From Bugula neritina (taxonomy: Eukaryota > Bryozoa > Gymnolaemata > Cheilostomatida > Bugulidae), in contig OZ037765.1 of assembly GCA_964035545.1 (NCBI GenBank), positions 24,980,504 to 25,044,503 of the forward strand: a stretch of DNA of 64,000 bases. The letters run 5' to 3'. Position 1 is the first letter of the stretch, and each line of letters starts with the position of its first letter. Of this stretch, positions 12,801 through 26,000 are shown one piece after another. Below the pieces are notes generated by a model, which saw nothing but the letters and a program-made list of their open reading frames with translations, was not told where the DNA came from and did no database searches. The translations under genes were made by a program, and so were the position numbers.

Positions 12801-15800
12801 TTCGAATAAAATTGGTCAAAGTCGCTGTTATTCTTTCTTTGCGAAATTAAATTATTACTTTTTACTATTACTTAATTATTATTTATAATAACCATCATGG
12901 GCTTATACTCATGAGTTTATAGTATGCAATGAAAACCAACGGTATTGTAACAACTATTCAGTTATTTTGAAATTTGGCATATCTTTTCTTATATTCTTAC
13001 AAAACCACCATGCCATTGTGTCACAGCTAGTTTAATATATAAAAGACTTTAAATGTGCTCACTTTCATTATATTATATAGTGTTACCATGTCTAGCTAAT
13101 ATATTTTAGTTGTGAAACTAAATTAATATGTTAACAAAGTTATTACAATTTGATTTGCATGTTTCTTCTGATGTAATATATTTTAATGGTTTATCAGGCT
13201 GCATATATCAAATGTGTCTTGTTATAATCTTGTAACTACCAGTGTCTTCAAAGTCAAAGTATGCTAGAATTTACTTTCAAATATTGATATTTGAGATTAT
13301 AAAAGCATCCTTACCTGTTTCTCAATTGACTAAAAGTTCTCAGAGTAAATTCAAAAAACGTAAGGTTACATAAGAATCACATTTTTCAAACTTGTAACTT
13401 CTAAATATAGACAGACATGCCTTCAATTTATACATGATTACTGACATGAATTTGCTTTGTTAGCAGGGGTTGTATGATGCCTTCTGATAAGATATCAATG
13501 TGTAGCATATATAATAGGCTTATCAGATTTTACGTGTTCACAATGATAGAATCATGACAAACTTTATTTAATTTTAGCAATATTGAATTACAAAACTTAC
13601 CGGCTTTGTTGATACTTAGTGCTGCATAATAATTGGATAAATTCCTCCAATTCAGTATAATTAAGCACTTGTCACGCAATGTCATTCATTATTTTAATTT
13701 CTTTAGATCTAATCATTTGGGGAATGGTCGAGGTGGCACAGCTAATACTTATAGATGGGATTTGCCCTATTTTCCATCAAATCTTGAAAAGAGATGCGTA
13801 TTTAGGATGAGGTGATTGCTTAATTATATTAGCTGCAATATGATAAGTTAATAAACTTTGTGTTATGCTGTGTCAGTAGAAAGACATAGTCAGACGTTTC
13901 AATAAAATTTAATGCGTCATGCATTAAATTACTATTTGAATTTATTCTTAAGATGATAAACTTTTGGATATTTATACTTGCTATGATAGAGCAAACTTCA
14001 CCAAGCTATGCTTGTCCTGTTATCATTTGCTATTTTATCACTTTAAATAAAAGCAGGAGCATGCTTGAGAGTTTATCAGTAGTGATTCATTGATAGTGTG
14101 CTAGAAATGTATATGTAAATATACAATCTAGTTTATGGTGGTATGTTGTTTTGACAGATATAACATTTCTACTGATGACTATGATCCATGGACAACTGAT
14201 GCTTCAGCTAATAAAGATCTGTAAGTCTAATTCTGTCTGATTCACATCACTGTCATGTCAAATTGTTGCTGTTGAATGATAAATAGCCCCCTGAATAACT
14301 GAATTGTTTTAACATATTTGTATCTGTGTCCAATGAGCTCATGCTCTTGATTTTCGGGTGTTATTATAGCCATCCATCATTTAAATGTTTCTCCAACAGT
14401 TATGTTGCATGAGCGATATTTATAGCACTGTATGTGACGTACTGTGCTGCTGTATTTACTGTGTCATTTATTTGGTATTAGTCATTATGAAGGAAATGCA
14501 GTGAAATGAAATACAATTATTCATTTGCATGAATAAATCCTTTAAATTGTTTTCAGCTTTGGAAAAGCTAACATTATTTTTATTTTGTTATAAATTTTCT
14601 GACAACTAAAGAATTATGATTTCCTTTCCGAATGAGTAATAGTTATAGCATAACATTTATGAATCATTTTGGTTTGCTGATTTATAAAGTATATTTCGAG
14701 CAATTTATTGGTGAGAAGAGGCTATAATTATAATTATAATTAAATGACACATCTATTATAATAATATGTATTTGCTATGTTTGCAGGCAAGCAGGAGTTG
14801 TCTCCCCGGTACAACAAAATCCTTATGTAAACATAGGAGCTGACATCACTCCATTTCGTCTTGCTATAAACACAGCTCAGTTTGGTCGAACATTCCAAGA
14901 CAGAAGTCATCCATTTAGAATAATGCCTCGTCCAGCCGCTGCTCAAGCACAAACCATCCATAATATAAATGTTCGCGGTAAAAGAGGCAACATTGTTCAG
15001 GTTGGTGTAGTAGTACAATTTAAGATGCTAGTAGATTTTTATTGCTATGCTTTTGCAGTTCTGATTTAGTGGCATTTATTTTAGCTTGTGACATAAGATT
15101 GTGATGTATTATTTACATTTAACTCAATAGTTCTTTGAATGTAAACTCACATTTATGATACTATTGGAACTGCAATCTATTTTTAGGTTTACCCTGCGGT
15201 CGAGTATGACTTCGCCCCAACTAACTTGGAAATAAACGATGGTGACCTCGTGCACTTTCAGTGGACGGGATCAAATACCCACAATAACAACAACCCCGGA
15301 GGAGATGGGCAGACCGGCGATGCTGGAGAAGGTCGAGGAGGTTTGTGTCTCTATATTTTACGTTTCATTTCTTTATTCAATTGACATTTCATTTTCCACC
15401 ATCAATTTGAATTTTAGCTTTATTCTAATTTTATCTCAATACAAGTTTATATTTATTTAATACAGTTCTTGTTTATGTACAAGATCATTTTTGTCTGTCT
15501 ATTCATACAGGGACTGATAGAAGTAATGTAGTAGAAATTGCGGATCTGTCAGAGAATTTCCCTGTACCATATGCTCAGTCTACTTTATGGGGTAATACTA
15601 CAATTGTGTGGTCCTCTTACGCTCTCACTGGGAATGCTGCTCTTACCACTGAAGATCTCGCTGTCAACATGGCATCCTCTGGCTATTTCCAGTTAGTATT
15701 CAACATATTTTGCTGTAGTCAAAGGGATACGAAAGTTAAACTACTTCAAGTCAAATCAATTTTCTTATGACAAAATATAGCAATAATTTTCGGTGAACCT

Positions 15801-16633
15801 TTAAAATTATGGATTTTTTCTGAGAGGTTTCAGTAGCCCTCCTCAATAGATTTTTCTTTGTCGTGCAAGCTATCACCTGCATTCAATTTGTCCACATCTT
15901 AATTTCTGCTTTCCTTACAATATTTGCTCTGGCACATTGTCTTTAAATTTACTTTACAAATCTACAAAACTTTCCATGAAGAAATAAGTGTTTTATAGCT
16001 GAAAAACATTTGTTTGAAATTTACAATGTGAATGATAACTTCTTGTAAACAAAGAGTTTTCATCTTGAGGTTTGGTATTATGAAATTATTAAACATTACT
16101 TTAGTAGACAAAATCAATTAGAGCAAGAACTAAAATTATGGATAAATTGTAAAATACTTGACTATAAAACTTTTAGGATGTTAATGTTCACCAGTGCTTG
16201 TAGATGAAGTGTGGGAACCATATTTTACTATATAATAGCTGCGTAAAGCCACCATTTCAAGACTCATTTATTGGCTAGTTCATATTTGAGTTGTAAATAT
16301 TAAAAGGCTATATATTAAATGAAAATGTAATTTTGCTTTTCTCTGTTTAAAGTTTAGTGAATGCTTTTAATAAGGTTGATATTTCAATTTCTGTTACAGC
16401 TACATTGATCTTTGAAAATATGTGTTTTTAGATGTATGCTTGCAAACAGATGTGGAACAGAAAGTGTTCAAACTAAAGCTGCTGTCAACAATTTGCTGAA
16501 CAATGCTCCAGCCTCATTTGCAGGTCACCTCATGAAAGTAAACCCAGGCACCTACCACTACGCTTGTTCACGTAATAATAACTTCTCAAACCGCAGCCAG
16601 AAAGGAACATTGAAGGTTAAAGCTTCCAAGTAA
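9879..16633 (+). CDS. DD3-3-like secreted protein, copy B (complete)
   Basis: Exons: 9879-10040, 10131-10211, 10766-10922, 11195-11377, 11999-12191, 12354-12523, 12625-12781, 13707-13811, 14158-14220, 14787-15000, 15187-15340, 15511-15691, 16432-16633; 673 codons, stop TAA. The start at 9879 is followed by the signal peptide core [20 protein letters not shown] second in-frame ATG at 9894 could serve instead. The body is rich in Cys, Trp and Asn, with an [10 protein letters not shown] block, [15 protein letters not shown], and [13 protein letters not shown]. The C-terminal third (about 487-670) has cupredoxin-like edges: [10 protein letters not shown] followed by NTHN, and near the end PGTYHYACS followed by KGTLKV. 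His527 and Cys652 could match two type-1 copper ligands, but the second His and Met are not visible. The family role is unknown; extracellular location is inferred. The border of exon 4 is the least certain. Confidence 0.9.
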
Positions 16634-17417
16634 TTTATTTATGACCCTTAATAGCAATCTGTGATCTGCTTACAATCATTTTATAGATAGGTAAAAATAT
16701 TTTAATGCATTGCTGTATCCAATACTTTATGAAAATATTATTACAATACTCTATTGTTATTGCAATATTTTTATATTTAATTTCTCTCATAAACGTTACT
16801 ATTATTATTTTCACAAACTTCTTTTGGCATAATCTCCTTAAATATATTTATATATTTATATAAACCTTTCTTTAGTAAGTTTGCAACATATTCTAGTTGT
16901 AGAACAATCGCATAATTTGATGTATTGCTCCTTTAAATGATATCTGATTTTTATACTAAACATATTGCTAAACACAATTTGCAAGATATATTTCAGCTTG
17001 ATTTCCCTTTGAATACATTCCAAATATATTTTTATGCTTTTTAATAAAATCATTTTTGTGTAGTTCCAAATGAACACCAACATTCTTCACTCCAATATAG
17101 CCATATGTACACTCACCTTAGCATGCAATTTTAATTAATTCATCATTTTCTGCTAAAGAGAGTGTGTTTTTATAAACTTTATGCTTTACAATATCGAATG
17201 CATATGCTTAGAAGCAAGCTACAGTATTTCACTGACATGTGCAGTAATATTTGTAAAAAACAACTAAACAAATTTAATTTGAATGAATTGCAATATTCGG
17301 TTGTAATGTTTGGTATAGAAAACATAATTTTTATGATGAAAATCGCACTAGAACTATAATATTGTTTTTTTTTTAAATAAGAAGGTAACATGTATAAAAA
17401 GGTGAAAATTTTTACAG

Positions 17418-17478
17418 ATTGCGAGATTTGGGTTTAGAATTGCATGGTGGCTTGGGTCTGAATACAATTAGTTGGCAG
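17418..17478 (+). other. Isolated exon-like block, possible 5' UTR or orphan exon
   Basis: A 61-nt block is flanked by a good acceptor (TTTTTACAG) and donor (CAGGTAATT) and is less A+T-rich than its surroundings. One frame is open throughout and begins LRDLGLELHGG. It belongs to no recognised gene. It could be a noncoding first exon of CARS1, an exon of an unrecognised gene, or chance. Confidence 0.2.
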
Positions 17479-18717
17479 GTAATTTTTCATATAACATCTT
17501 TTTAAAACTTTTGAAAATTGATATAAATAAATTAATAAAATATATGCCTGCACCTACTATTGGCGTTGTAAACAATATGGCAGTATATTTTAATAATATG
17601 TCATGTATCATAATTATTAATTATTGTAATGGTATATACAGATGCACCCTTTTACTCCATAATGCTCGTAACATTAACATATTCTACATAACAGTGATAT
17701 ATATGCAAAGTTATATAAGTCTTTCTATAACTTAGCTACAGTGTTGTAGTTCTTCTTACATAGTTATTGTGCCTGTGGCTTAGTGGGCTATTGCTCTGTA
17801 CTGATGCTGTTTTGTGCTGTAGCTTTGCTTTGTAAGCTAGTCTGTAAATAGATGGCAAGAAAAAAATTACATTAATTGCAGTAGTTGGTACAAGCACATG
17901 TTTAGACTTTAGAGCAAATACATCGATTATTTGGAAACTTTTAAAACTTATTTTTATGAGAAGTTATATATCTGTAAAATAACTTTGTATTCAGACCTAA
18001 GTCATCAATTAAAAACCCCAGCTGATGATAATTTGTATCTTTACATATACGTTTACTTTATTCCACTAAACTAATACACAATACTCAAAATTGTTGAAAT
18101 ATCTGTGGTGAAGAAAATAAATAGAAATGATGAATAATTATTCTGCTGCAACTTGTTGTTATAAACTAGAGTCATTTAATGAACAACTCCTTCCTAGAAA
18201 TACTTTTTATTTGGAATTGTGTTTCCCTTTTTAGTTTCTAACAAATGCAACAACTAACAAAGCACTGAAACGTGATATTATCAAACTATCATTGATGAAA
18301 TAATCGTACGTGCATGTTTACGTTTCAGGAAACACTACGATGCTTACCATGACCTTAGCCATTTGACTTACTTTTGTAAGCTATGTACTTCAAGCTCTTC
18401 AATAGTGATTATATAAAAACATGTGGTTAATCTCTCATTCAAAGTCACAACAATGAGAATAAAGGCTACATTAAAATCACTTCTTTTAGCTGTCCCAAGT
18501 GATTCTATGTTGCATCATTCATTCATTTCTTTGATGCATTTATCCAAACTGAAACATATTTAATTTTATACTTGTCTTTAGTGTTATTTAATATTTGTTA
18601 TACTTATAATCATAGTTATAGTAGCAACTTAATTTTATGGTTCTGGGTTAAAGTTTTGGCTAATCAAACCAAGTCAGTTCAATGTGAATGTCTAATAAAA
18701 TTGAAATTCACTTCAAG

Positions 18718-19035
18718 TTTAACACTAACACTAACAGTAAAAACTAATACTATTAGTATTAGTATTACGAACAAGTAACACTAACAGTAACAGTTAACTT
18801 TTACTTTTAGTTTTAGTTTTACTCTAAGTCTAACTTTTAGGCTTTAAGACTTAAGCTAAGAGTAGAACTAAGAGTAAGTTAGTCAGTAAGAATAAGTTGA
18901 AGTTGATATTCTAGATTAAAAAATTGAAATAAAAAGCTGAAGGTTAGCCTCAACCTGTGCGACTAAATCTAATAGTAAATGTAACAGTGCTACTGCTACT
19001 AATACTAGTAGCAGTACTAATAGTAGTACTGCAAG
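18718..19035. repeat. Degenerate TAACAC/TAATAC array with inverted segments
   Basis: Blocks such as AACACTAACACTAACAGT, CTATTAGTATTAGTATTA and CTACTAATACTAGTAGCAGT alternate with AAGTTGAAGTTG-like sequence. Both orientations of the hexamer occur, so short hairpins are possible. The array ends about 1 kb upstream of the CARS1 start. Confidence 0.7.
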
Positions 19036-20012
19036 TTGAAGTTGAAACTAACCTTTAAGTTATTGTTAAGCAATTAGACAATTAGAATATGCAACACCAA
19101 CAGTAAGTGAGTAATTGCAAAGTTGAACTTATACTTATAGTTCTTGTTAAATTGAATTGCTTAGGCCAACTTGGGTTTTTTGAATTTAAGTAGAACTTCT
19201 TAGTTACTGGTAAAAGATCAAGATCTCAGTCTGACCTCTTCTATACAAGATTTGAACCTAATCATATAGTTATCCTAATTATTTCAGTAATACTTATAGT
19301 TATACTAGTTGTATTTGTACATTTGTCTGTGATGCTAATTTGCACATTTTACTTGCCTTTGGCTTTGCATATATAATTATAGTGATTAGCTAATGTGATC
19401 AGTTAATGCATTTCAATATGAATATGAATTTCGCAAACTACATATATAAAATACAAGAAAAATGTAAGTGTTAATATTTCTGTTTGTCAATATTAACAAG
19501 TATTAGTAATAAAACGAAGCCAGTATTATGCAGTTGAACGACTACCTAAAAATAAATACTATATCTAGTAATACTAATAAAATTAGTAATAAATCTCTCC
19601 TATAGGCTATAAGTATAATCATAATGCTTAATTATCTCCATCTTAAATCATTTTTCACAAAAACACTGTTAGTAGTTCATAATATCTCGAAACAATCAAC
19701 TGATCTTTTGCTTTAAATGCCAGAATTTTTTAAAAACCAATTTGCTTAAATCTAAAATGGCACAGCAAGTTTACAAGTTGAGTTATGGTAATTAGTATGT
19801 CAGGTCTAATTTTAGCCAGTCCAGTAGTTAACAGTTTAAAATTAACATAATTGAAATCTGAATCTGTTAATTCTAGTTCTGTTTATTCATAATTCTATTG
19901 CTATGTAAATGTTTGCTGTCAATGTTTTGATGATTAGTTTTACAAGTTATGTTGAGATTTCATGAACTTAAAATTGTCTTAATATTATTAAGGTTGTTTT
20001 CAGATTTAAAAT

Positions 20013-23000
20013 ATGTCTTCTAAAAGAAGCTTATGTCAATGGGCCCCACCCACAAATTCAAGTCAATCACAACTCAAATTGTACAACAGCTTGACACGAT
20101 CAAAGGTAAAGTAATTTATAATCTCACTCATTGCTTCCTTTTGATTTTGCAAACTAGTTGATGTAGGCAAGCTGCTTATTTTGCCAAAAGAAAGATGGCT
20201 AATAGTGAAACAACAATACTCATTATATTACATTGGTCTTTTGTGTAAACGCTCAAATCAAGTCTACCTCTTTTGTAAAAAATTACTGCTATTGAAATAA
20301 TCTTATCAAAATTGCATTGTAAATCACTGTTTTTTATATAATTTCTTTTCTATAAATCACTATTGCTTCAATTGCCAATTGCCTAACCCTGTAATCAAAA
20401 GGTACATTAATTGTATACTTCTAAAGCTCTTACCATTGTTACATGGTCAAATATCAGTACATAATAAATAGCCTGTAGGAATTCATTCATTCCAATAAAA
20501 ATCTGCACAAAGTATATATGCTAATTTGTGCCACAAGCTATATATCCTAATTGCTGCTACTTTTTTTACCAAACAAGCTGTGGCAAAATGTATTCTGTAT
20601 TTGGATTCTAGACATTTAAAAAATCATTTACTCTTCATCAGTTGATTGGTTTATTGTTACACAACTTAGTTTTTATGTTATGTTTCATTTTAATTGATTA
20701 TGTTGATGTTGTATGAGCATCAAATTCTGTAATACCACCAATAAAAACCCTGTTTTCTCTCTGTTTAGAGTCTTCAATTTAAACATAGCTTTAGCTTTTA
20801 TCTTACTGTATTTTTTGTAATGTTTAGGAAATCTTTGTGCCACAAAATGGAAATAAGGTGTTATGGTATAGCTGTGGGCCTACTGTTTATGATACTTCTC
20901 ACATGGGTCATGCAAGGTATGTTTAAAGATGAAAATCTTAATATTTTATACAGTTGTCTTCAAGTGATCAATCAGCTACTTGCTTAGCCCAACATTAATT
21001 AGTTTTACTATGATATATGACGCCTGAGTTTTTAGTCAACAAAAGTAGTTCGTATCGACTTTTGTGAAACTTGAAACAATTACTAATATTTTCATTATTA
21101 TTGGTTGTATCACAGCATATTGCCCATGACCTAGTTCCACTAGGCTGGGATAGATAAGACCTTTCTCAAGATGTGATCGGATCCTAGTAGGGCTGTCTGT
21201 TGAAGCAATGTGTATCTTCCCAGTTCTTCGAAATGATGCCATCTAATAGTTATAGTAATAATAATATTTGATATAGTTTTTATTGCTTTTAATAATTCTC
21301 CTTCTGCAAATATGGTTTTTGATGCTAATTCTGCACTTGTGCAAAAATTGGATTACAACAGTTGATTAATATATTCTGATATGTATGTCATATTTGGTTG
21401 TATTGTTCAATTAGTTCATGATTTTACTAATGGTTATCGTTATTTAGAATGTAGGTAACTTTAAATCCTGAAGTGCACTGTTTTATAATATGTTTTAAGA
21501 TTTCTGGTGTATGTGTTATTCTTAGCTGGTAGAGATAAGCCTTGTAATGCACTATGTTTTAGGTCATACATATCATTTGATATACTGAGACGGATTCTGC
21601 AGGATTATTTCAAGTATGATGTTACTTACTGTATGAATATTACTGATTTAGACGATAAGATTATCAAGCGTGCTAGACAGAACAAACTTTTCACTGATTT
21701 CAAAAATACAGAACAGTAAGTATGTAATAGTATTGATATTATGGAATGGTCTAATTTATTGAGAGTCATTAAATTTGAATTAATAAAGGAAAATAATATC
21801 CTGTTGAAAATTCCATGTTGGTCACATCTAAATGCTTATCTTTAATTGAAAATAGTACAGATTTTATAAAACTAGTTTTCTAGATAATACTATATTTTCT
21901 ATTCTGTTTTAACTGTTTCTTTATTTTAATCTATATAATTAGTTATGGAATAGGCAAGAAATACAAGTACACTAAAAAATTTATGCTTTGTATATTAATA
22001 TAATGTATATGCTTTATGCAGGCCGCTAGCAGCTGTTCTTGATGTCGTAAAGAGTGCCATGGACCAGTTTGATAAGAAGCTGAGTTCTGAGACCGACCCT
22101 GCTAAGCTGGATATGATGAAAAAGATTCGTGTCACAGCTGAGCAGGCTACAGCTGATATACAGAAGGTTGTTGGAGATTCCTCGTCAACTCCTGATCAAA
22201 TTAGACTGGCTCAGCAGGTATGCGTCTCGTCCTACACTTCCCTGAACGCGCAGAGCTCAAGCTATGTTGACATTATCTTGTAGAAAGTTTTGTTGGGAAT
22301 ATAATTAAAATTTAAGTTTACTGAGATAGTTTTCTTTTAGAATTTGCTAGAAAATGTGAAAAGCCCACTCTCTGAATGGTTGGACCAGAAGTATGGATCT
22401 GATGTGACAGACAACGAAATATTCTACGATTTACCAAAGCATTTTGAAGCTGAATTTTTTGCTGACATGGAGAGTCTCAATGTATGTATCTTCTGTCCAC
22501 ACTAATAGTTGTTAAGATGTCAAAACACTCTGAAGTTTTCTGCATTTGTATTTATCTGGAGCATTTATCATTTTCTGTTTATTTTTGATAAGATTTTTAC
22601 GATCCTAGCTAGAATAAAAACTTAACCAAAATTGTATAACTTCGCGTCTTTCGTTGACTTTTGACAGAATTTTTGTTTGAAAGAATGTAATAATACCAAC
22701 ATGTGAATATCAACCTGATTCTTCATTGCGTGGGTAAAAATATAGAAATACTAGATATTTGTCTTGCTTCAACCCCCTTCCACTCTCAGATGTTACAGTT
22801 ACTTTGTAGATACTGCCTCCAGATGTGTTGACTAGAGTCACGGAATATGTTCCTGAAATCGTCAAGTATATCGAAAAAATTATTGAAAATGGTTTTGCGT
22901 AAGTTTATAACTGTTTCAGTAGCAAGTGTTCTAGTAGCAACATTTATTAAGTAAGTAACCTTCTGTCCAGCAAGTTTATTTGTAGTTCATATTTTTAGAT

Positions 23001-26000
23001 ATGAAGCAAATGGTTCAGTGTACTTTATGAGTAGTAAATTCAATCAGGATGAGAGACATTTTTATGCAAAGTTGGTTCCTGAGGCTTTTGGTGATGCAGA
23101 AGCTCTGCAGGAAGGTGAAGGTAAAGCAATATTCTGTTTTCATTACAGCAGCTTTCTCATTCGGTTAATAAAATTTATCTTTTTGTATTTTTTATATTCT
23201 GAGAACGAATAAAATTATCTGATTTTGTAATGTTTGTGCATTGAAAATATTTATTCTAAAGTCTAAGACACAAATTATTGTTCAATTATACATCATTAAG
23301 TTATCAGTTATCTTACATAATCACTTTTGTCCTTGTAAATTATATAATCTTTTTGTTCTGATCTACGCATATATACTATACACAATATATTCTGTAAAGT
23401 ATTAGAAGACTTTGAAGAGTTTCAGCATCAGAGAGTTCTAAGAGATCTCAGAATGTTGCTGATGTTCAGTGCTATTTATTGCACTGCTGAAAGTCGTTTT
23501 TGCTTTTCAAATTTAGACCTGTATTGTATATATTATTTGTGTGTGCGTGCGTGAGTTGTGTGCTACTGCAAGTTTTATACATACGTACTTTCATCCCCGA
23601 ACAACCTGTTTATTTATAGGAGACCTGACTGTTGCTAAAGATGTGTCGAGTGAGAAAAGAAGCCCTACAGATTTTGCATTGTGGAAAATGTCCAAAGCCG
23701 GAGAACCAAGTTGGGAATCTCCTTGGGGTAAAGTGAGTAGTCAGGGGTATATTTTCATTCTGAACAGTGTGTGGTATCTGTGTTGTAGTTGCATGGACAT
23801 TCGAATTTAACACAAGAGAGTTTTTTCGTATTATAGAGGTGTTTTTTATTTAAAATGAAATATAATTATGATAGGGTAGACCAGGTTGGCATATAGAGTG
23901 CTCTGCTATGGCTAGCATTATACTGGGTGACTCAATAGACATTCATACTGGGGGATACGATCTCAAGTTCCCACATCATGACAATGAGCTTGCACAGGCT
24001 GAGGTTAGTACATACTATATAGCACTATACCAACAATTTTTTGTTAGCTTTTAATTTATAATCAAAATTCAGTCTCTTACGATTATTTTTGATTGAGCTT
24101 TCAAACATGGGATATGATATCTAATCGATTCTCACATTAATGACATAAATAAACAAAGCATTTAAGTTTATTCAGTGAATTTGCAGCTTTAAACTGTATT
24201 ACTTCAAATTCTATAGCTGTAACCTGAAAGCAATTTATATCACACAAATAAAACTGTTTCTCACCACATGTTTTAACAAGTATTTGGCACCCAACCCGAA
24301 GCATCTTCTCATAACTTCTAGGCTCATTACGGCCACAGCCATTGGGTGAGGTACTTCCTACATTCGGGTCACCTCACCATCGACGGTATGAAAATGTCAA
24401 AGTCACTGAAGAATTTCACTACTATTAAAGAAGCCTTAGAGAAATACACAGCTACGCAGATTAGGTTTGCTTACTTGCTACACTCGTGGAAAGACACTCT
24501 AGATTATAGTCCCAACACTATGGAGATAGCACTCACATATGAAAAGTCTTTCAAGGTGGAATACTTTTGTTTTATTAATTAAAGATTAGTAAGATTTCAT
24601 TAGAATTTTTTTTTTCAAGTTGGATATAAAACTTATTATTTAATTAGGGTAACAATGTATGTAGTTATTATGTAACCTGTCTGATTAGTGTGACTTACGC
24701 GTCTGCTTTGTCTAAGTATCAAGTAGACAACTTTTCCTAGAGATTACATATATCTGTTCTTATTCAACATAGCTGAAGTGTTTGGCACTTCCATAGGTTT
24801 TTATTGATCGTGTTAGTCAAATACAAACTAATATTACCAGGAATTCTTCCTCAACATGAAGAGTGTATTAAGGCAGCTACCGAGTCATGGTAGGGAAATG
24901 CACAGGAAGTGGGGTGATATGGAGGCTCAGCTAAACCAGAAACTAGAAAACTGCAAAGAAGAGGTTCACGCTGCACTCTGTGGTATAACATGTTTTTAGT
25001 ACAAGCAATCTGTTTTACTATTTTATTAGTAGTTTACAACACACTTGTATTACATCAATGTTCACTCTAATACGTATGTTTTGCTGTATACTGTTTTCCA
25101 TGTACAGATTCTGTGGATACCAGAAGCGCATTGGAATGCATGAAAGAGATGATGACTCACACTAACATATATGTCAAGGACAAACAGATGAGCAAACAGC
25201 TGGCTGATTATATGCTTATAAGAAATATATCTGCCTACCTTACAGATATGCTGAAAGTAAGAGAGTCACACTATATAGAATAGTTTACTATAATAAATGG
25301 TGTTGAGCCAATGCATTCTTGTTATCACTGCTAATGTAGTCATACATACACACACGTAGTTATACATAAGATAATGTGGCTGAGTGTAGGCTGGTATCTC
25401 TGAGATCGTTTAAATTGTCATATTATGCCAACATCTGGTGGTTAATTTCGTGTGTTGAAAATAGGCTTCATTTGACATTTATTGCAATGATTAAATGCAA
25501 CTATGTTTTGAAGGTATATGGCTAAATCCAACACAACTCTATAGTTTTTTTCTAAGACAATAGCAAGTTCAAAATAACTTTAAAATGCTTTTGAAAAAAC
25601 TTTCCTTTAATTGTATTTGCAAAATATTTGTGTATATATCTGAAAAACAAGTCAACTTAAGATTTTTAAATATAATTCGACATGGCAAACCTTCCTATAA
25701 ATTATCTCAATTTTGTTTGTTACTTCCAATAGAAAAAAATTATTTCATCTTTTTGTTTTTATTATATTGCTTCTACTATGGATTTAAAATACGAGTTGAC
25801 AACTTCTTTCACTGTCGGTATCATGATATTCCACTTATAACTGGTTCTTTACTAAGTCTAAATTTGATCAAAACTTTATAAGTTACCTTCAAAGTCTATA
25901 CATAGTATGGCAAGCTGATAGGTTTAAATGTCTTACAGACATGTGTATAACTACTCACAACTAGTTGAATGCTGAACATGATCTTCAGCTGCTCACAGGT

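Larger units (their letters stand above)
16634..20012. other. Intergenic spacer between DD3-3 copy B and CARS1
   Basis: About 3.4 kb of A+T-rich DNA holding the DD3-3 copy B 3' UTR and the CARS1 promoter. AATAAA occurs at 17043, but I cannot tell whether it is the real polyadenylation signal. Short open frames at 17162-17735 and 18572-18778 resemble no family I know and have low-complexity composition. An exon-like block (17418-17478) and a repeat array (18718-19035) are listed separately. Confidence 0.5.

Noticed and set aside
17768-17850. Possible tRNA or SINE head starting GCCTGTGGCTTAGTGGGC
   Set aside because: An A-box-like match exists, but there is no B box at a suitable distance and no cloverleaf.
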